DNA of 16,653 nt from an uncultured Verrucomicrobiota bacterium (GTDB taxonomy: Bacteria > Verrucomicrobiota > Verrucomicrobiia > Limisphaerales > UBA9464), in contig CAIYFP010000311.1 of assembly GCA_903925515.1 (NCBI GenBank), positions 1-16,653 of the forward strand, read 5' to 3'. The position numbers and the translations under genes were made by a program. Below, piece by piece: positions 14,555 to 16,653 of this stretch (the stretch's first letter is position 1; each line of letters opens with the position of its first letter). The notes under the pieces were generated by a model. It had not been told where the DNA came from. It ran no database searches and worked only from the letters and a program-made list of their open reading frames with translations.

Positions 14555-16653
14555 ATGGCAACAAACCATGCCGCCCGGATCGGCGCCGTGCTCGCCGTGC
14601 TGGGGCTCGGCGCCGGCTGCAATCCCGCCGTTCGTCACGTGAAGTCCCCCGCCCCCATGTATCCCGTCACCGCCAAGACCCACGTCGTGGACCAGTACTT
14701 CGGCACCACCGTGCCGGACCCGTATCGCTGGCTGGAGGACGACAACGCGGCCAACACCAAGGCATGGGTCGAGGCCCAGAATGCCGTGACGTTCGGGTAT
14801 CTTGGGGGGTTGCCCGGCCGCGACGCCATCAAGCGGCGCATGACCAAGCTCATCAACTACGAGCGCCACGGACTGCCGTACAAGCGCGGCCCCCGCTACT
14901 TCTTCCCCCGCAACAACGGCCTCCAGAACCAAGACGTCTGGTACACCACCGCCGCCCTCACCGCCGAGCCCGTCCTCCTCATCGACCCCAACACCCTCTC
15001 CCCCGACGGCACCGTTTCCATCTCGGCGCCCGTGCCTTCCGAGGATGGCGCGCTCGCGGCGTACCAGTTGTCCGCCAGCGGGAGCGACTGGAAGGAGATC
15101 CGGGTCATCGACGTCGCCACCGCCCGCGAGCTGCCCGACCGCGTCCAGTGGGTGAAGTTCAGCGGCCTTTCATGGGCGCACGACGGCTCCGGATTCTTCT
15201 ACAGCCGCTACGATGCGCCCGCCGAGTCCGACAAGCTCACCCGGGTCAACGAGTTCCAGAAGCTCTACTTCCACAAGGTGGGCACGCCGCAGTCCGCCGA
15301 CGTCCTCGTGTACGAGCGCAAGGACCAGCCCAAGTGGGGCCTTGGAGGGACCGTGACCGACGACGGGCGCTACCTGGTCATCACGGCGACGGAGGGCACG
15401 GACCCGCGGAACCGCGTCTTCTACAAGGACCTGAAGGAGCCGGGCTCCCCCGTGGTGGGGTTGCTGGAGGCGTTCGACGCGAGCTACGACCTCGTGGGCA
15501 ACGACGGGCCGGTGTTCTGGTTCAAGACCGACAACGGGGCGCCGCGTGGCCGGATCGTGGCCATCGACACCCGCAACCCCGAGGGCGGGTCATGGCGCAC
15601 CTTGGTCGAGCAAGGCGAGGCCACGTTGACCGGCGCCGCCATCGTGGGAGAGCGATTGCTCGTCGAGTACCTGAAGGACGCTCGCAGCGTCGTCCGCCAG
15701 CACCGGCTGGACGGATCCTTCGAGCGCGACGTCGCTTTGCCTGGGATCGGTTCCGTCGCCGGCTTCGGCGGGCGGCGCGAGGACAAGGAAACCTTCTTCA
15801 GCTTCACCGGCTACACGGTCCCGGGCCGCATCTACCGCTACGAGGTCGCCACGGGCGCGACGGCGCTCTGGCGCGAGCCCAAGGTGGACTTCAATCCCGA
15901 CGACTACGAGACGCGGCAGGTCTGGGTGACGAGCAAGGACGGGACGCGCCTGCCGATGTTCGTGACGCATCGCAAGGGGCTGAAGCTCGACGGCAACAAC
16001 CCCGCCCTCCTGTACGGGTACGGCGGCTTCAACATCTCCCTCACGCCCACGTTCAGCGTGGGCAACCTCGTCTGGATGGAGATGGGCGGCGTCTATGCCG
16101 TGCCCAACCTTCGCGGCGGGGGCGAGTACGGCGAGGAATGGCACCAGGCCGGCACCAAGCTCCGGAAGCAGAACGTCTTCGACGACTTCATCGCCTCGGC
16201 CGAGTGGCTCGTGCGCAACGGCTACACGACGCCCCGCAAGCTGGCGATCCAAGGCGGCTCCAACGGCGGCCTGCTCGTCGGCGCCTGCATGACCCAGCGC
16301 CCCGACCTGTTCGGCGCGTGCCTCCCCGCCGTCGGCGTCATGGACATGCTCCGGTTCCACAAGTTCACCATCGGCTGGGCATGGCGCAGCGACTACGGGT
16401 CCAGCGAGAACGCGGACGAGTTCAAGGCGCTCCTCGCCTATTCCCCGTATCACAACCTTCGCGCCGGGACATCCTACCCGCCCACCCTCGTGACCACGGC
16501 CGACCATGACGACCGAGTCGTGCCGGCGCACAGCTTCAAGTTCGCCGCGCGCCTCCAGGAGGTGCAGTCCGGCAACGCCCCCGTCCTGATCCGGATCGAG
16601 ACCAAGGCCGGGCACGGCGCGGGCAAGCCCACCGCCAAGATCATTGAGGAACG
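14555..16653 (+). CDS. Secreted prolyl oligopeptidase (S9A), 3' end outside window
   Basis: The frame from ATG 14555 stays open to the window edge (699 complete codons, no stop). An N-terminal hydrophobic signal (residues 9-21) is followed by Cys22 in LGLGAGCNP; this could be a lipoprotein site, although position -3 is Gly rather than the usual Leu. The mature protein begins with the family opening VVDQYFGTTVPDPYRWLED, continues through the beta-propeller (about 90-430), and ends with the alpha/beta-hydrolase domain. Catalytic residues are present: Ser569 in GGSNGGLLVGA, the Asp within ADHDDRVVP (649-657), and His687 in AGHGAGKP. YGGFNISLTP supplies the oxyanion-hole Tyr region. Prolyl oligopeptidases cut short peptides after proline; export suggests digestion of peptides in the periplasm or outside. 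Judged by the family, only about 15-30 residues are missing at the right edge. Confidence 0.95.
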   Translation, partial: MATNHAARIGAVLAVLGLGAGCNPAVRHVKSPAPMYPVTAKTHVVDQYFGTTVPDPYRWLEDDNAANTKAWVEAQNAVTFGYLGGLPGRDAIKRRMTKLINYERHGLPYKRGPRYFFPRNNGLQNQDVWYTTAALTAEPVLLIDPNTLSPDGTVSISAPVPSEDGALAAYQLSASGSDWKEIRVIDVATARELPDRVQWVKFSGLSWAHDGSGFFYSRYDAPAESDKLTRVNEFQKLYFHKVGTPQSADVLVYERKDQPKWGLGGTVTDDGRYLVITATEGTDPRNRVFYKDLKEPGSPVVGLLEAFDASYDLVGNDGPVFWFKTDNGAPRGRIVAIDTRNPEGGSWRTLVEQGEATLTGAAIVGERLLVEYLKDARSVVRQHRLDGSFERDVALPGIGSVAGFGGRREDKETFFSFTGYTVPGRIYRYEVATGATALWREPKVDFNPDDYETRQVWVTSKDGTRLPMFVTHRKGLKLDGNNPALLYGYGGFNISLTPTFSVGNLVWMEMGGVYAVPNLRGGGEYGEEWHQAGTKLRKQNVFDDFIASAEWLVRNGYTTPRKLAIQGGSNGGLLVGACMTQRPDLFGACLPAVGVMDMLRFHKFTIGWAWRSDYGSSENADEFKALLAYSPYHNLRAGTSYPPTLVTTADHDDRVVPAHSFKFAARLQEVQSGNAPVLIRIETKAGHGAGKPTAKIIEE

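Noticed and set aside
14494..16509. Plus-strand open frame of 671 codons over the oligopeptidase gene
   Set aside because: Its product is mostly Arg, Pro, Gly and Ala. The overlapping frame from 14555 gives a complete S9A protease with signal peptide and catalytic residues, so this frame is a shadow.

Overview
This GC-rich window (roughly 65% by eye) looks like a chromosomal piece from a member of the PVC group, most likely Verrucomicrobiota. The main pointers are a fused PSCyt1/PSCyt2/PSD1 (DUF1549/DUF1553) protein translationally coupled to a DUF1501 protein, a pairing characteristic of Planctomycetota and Verrucomicrobiota, and an exopolysaccharide-export block with a short Wza-like protein and a small FHA protein. 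Start codons almost everywhere lack a Shine-Dalgarno sequence. The taxonomic assignment is inference; no rRNA or marker phylogeny is available here.

Layout. Positions 1-804 hold no convincing gene: a long inverted repeat (75-179), a 14-bp palindrome (319-332) and a good sigma70-type promoter (718-746). Positions 805-5350 are a forward surface-polysaccharide block: an outer-membrane beta-barrel protein, a strong intrinsic terminator, a Wzc/CpsD-type tyrosine autokinase with a tyrosine-rich tail, a Wza-like export protein and a membrane-anchored divergent FHA protein. This looks like the export and control end of an exopolysaccharide locus; no glycosyltransferase or polymerase lies inside the window. 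Positions 5447-10501 carry the PSCyt/PSD1 cytochrome-like protein, the Tat-type DUF1501 protein (4-bp ATGA overlap) and a fumarylacetoacetate-hydrolase-family enzyme. Directly behind them, 10522-11967, lies a decayed gene for a secreted protein of about 480 residues, broken by three one-base expansions in G or C runs and one in-frame TAG.

On the minus strand, speA (biosynthetic arginine decarboxylase, 12481-14418) and yajQ (11951-12436) form a probable two-gene operon whose end converges on and overlaps the pseudogene. Divergently from speA, a secreted prolyl oligopeptidase (S9A) starts at 14555 and runs off the right edge with all three catalytic residues present.

I found no mobile element with a transposase, no CRISPR array, no tRNA or rRNA, and no clearly new multi-gene system. 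The observations most worth following are the pattern of decay in the pseudogene, the terminator ending five bases before the kinase start codon, the slippage-prone tyrosine codon tract, and the FHA protein that appears to lack key phosphopeptide-binding residues.
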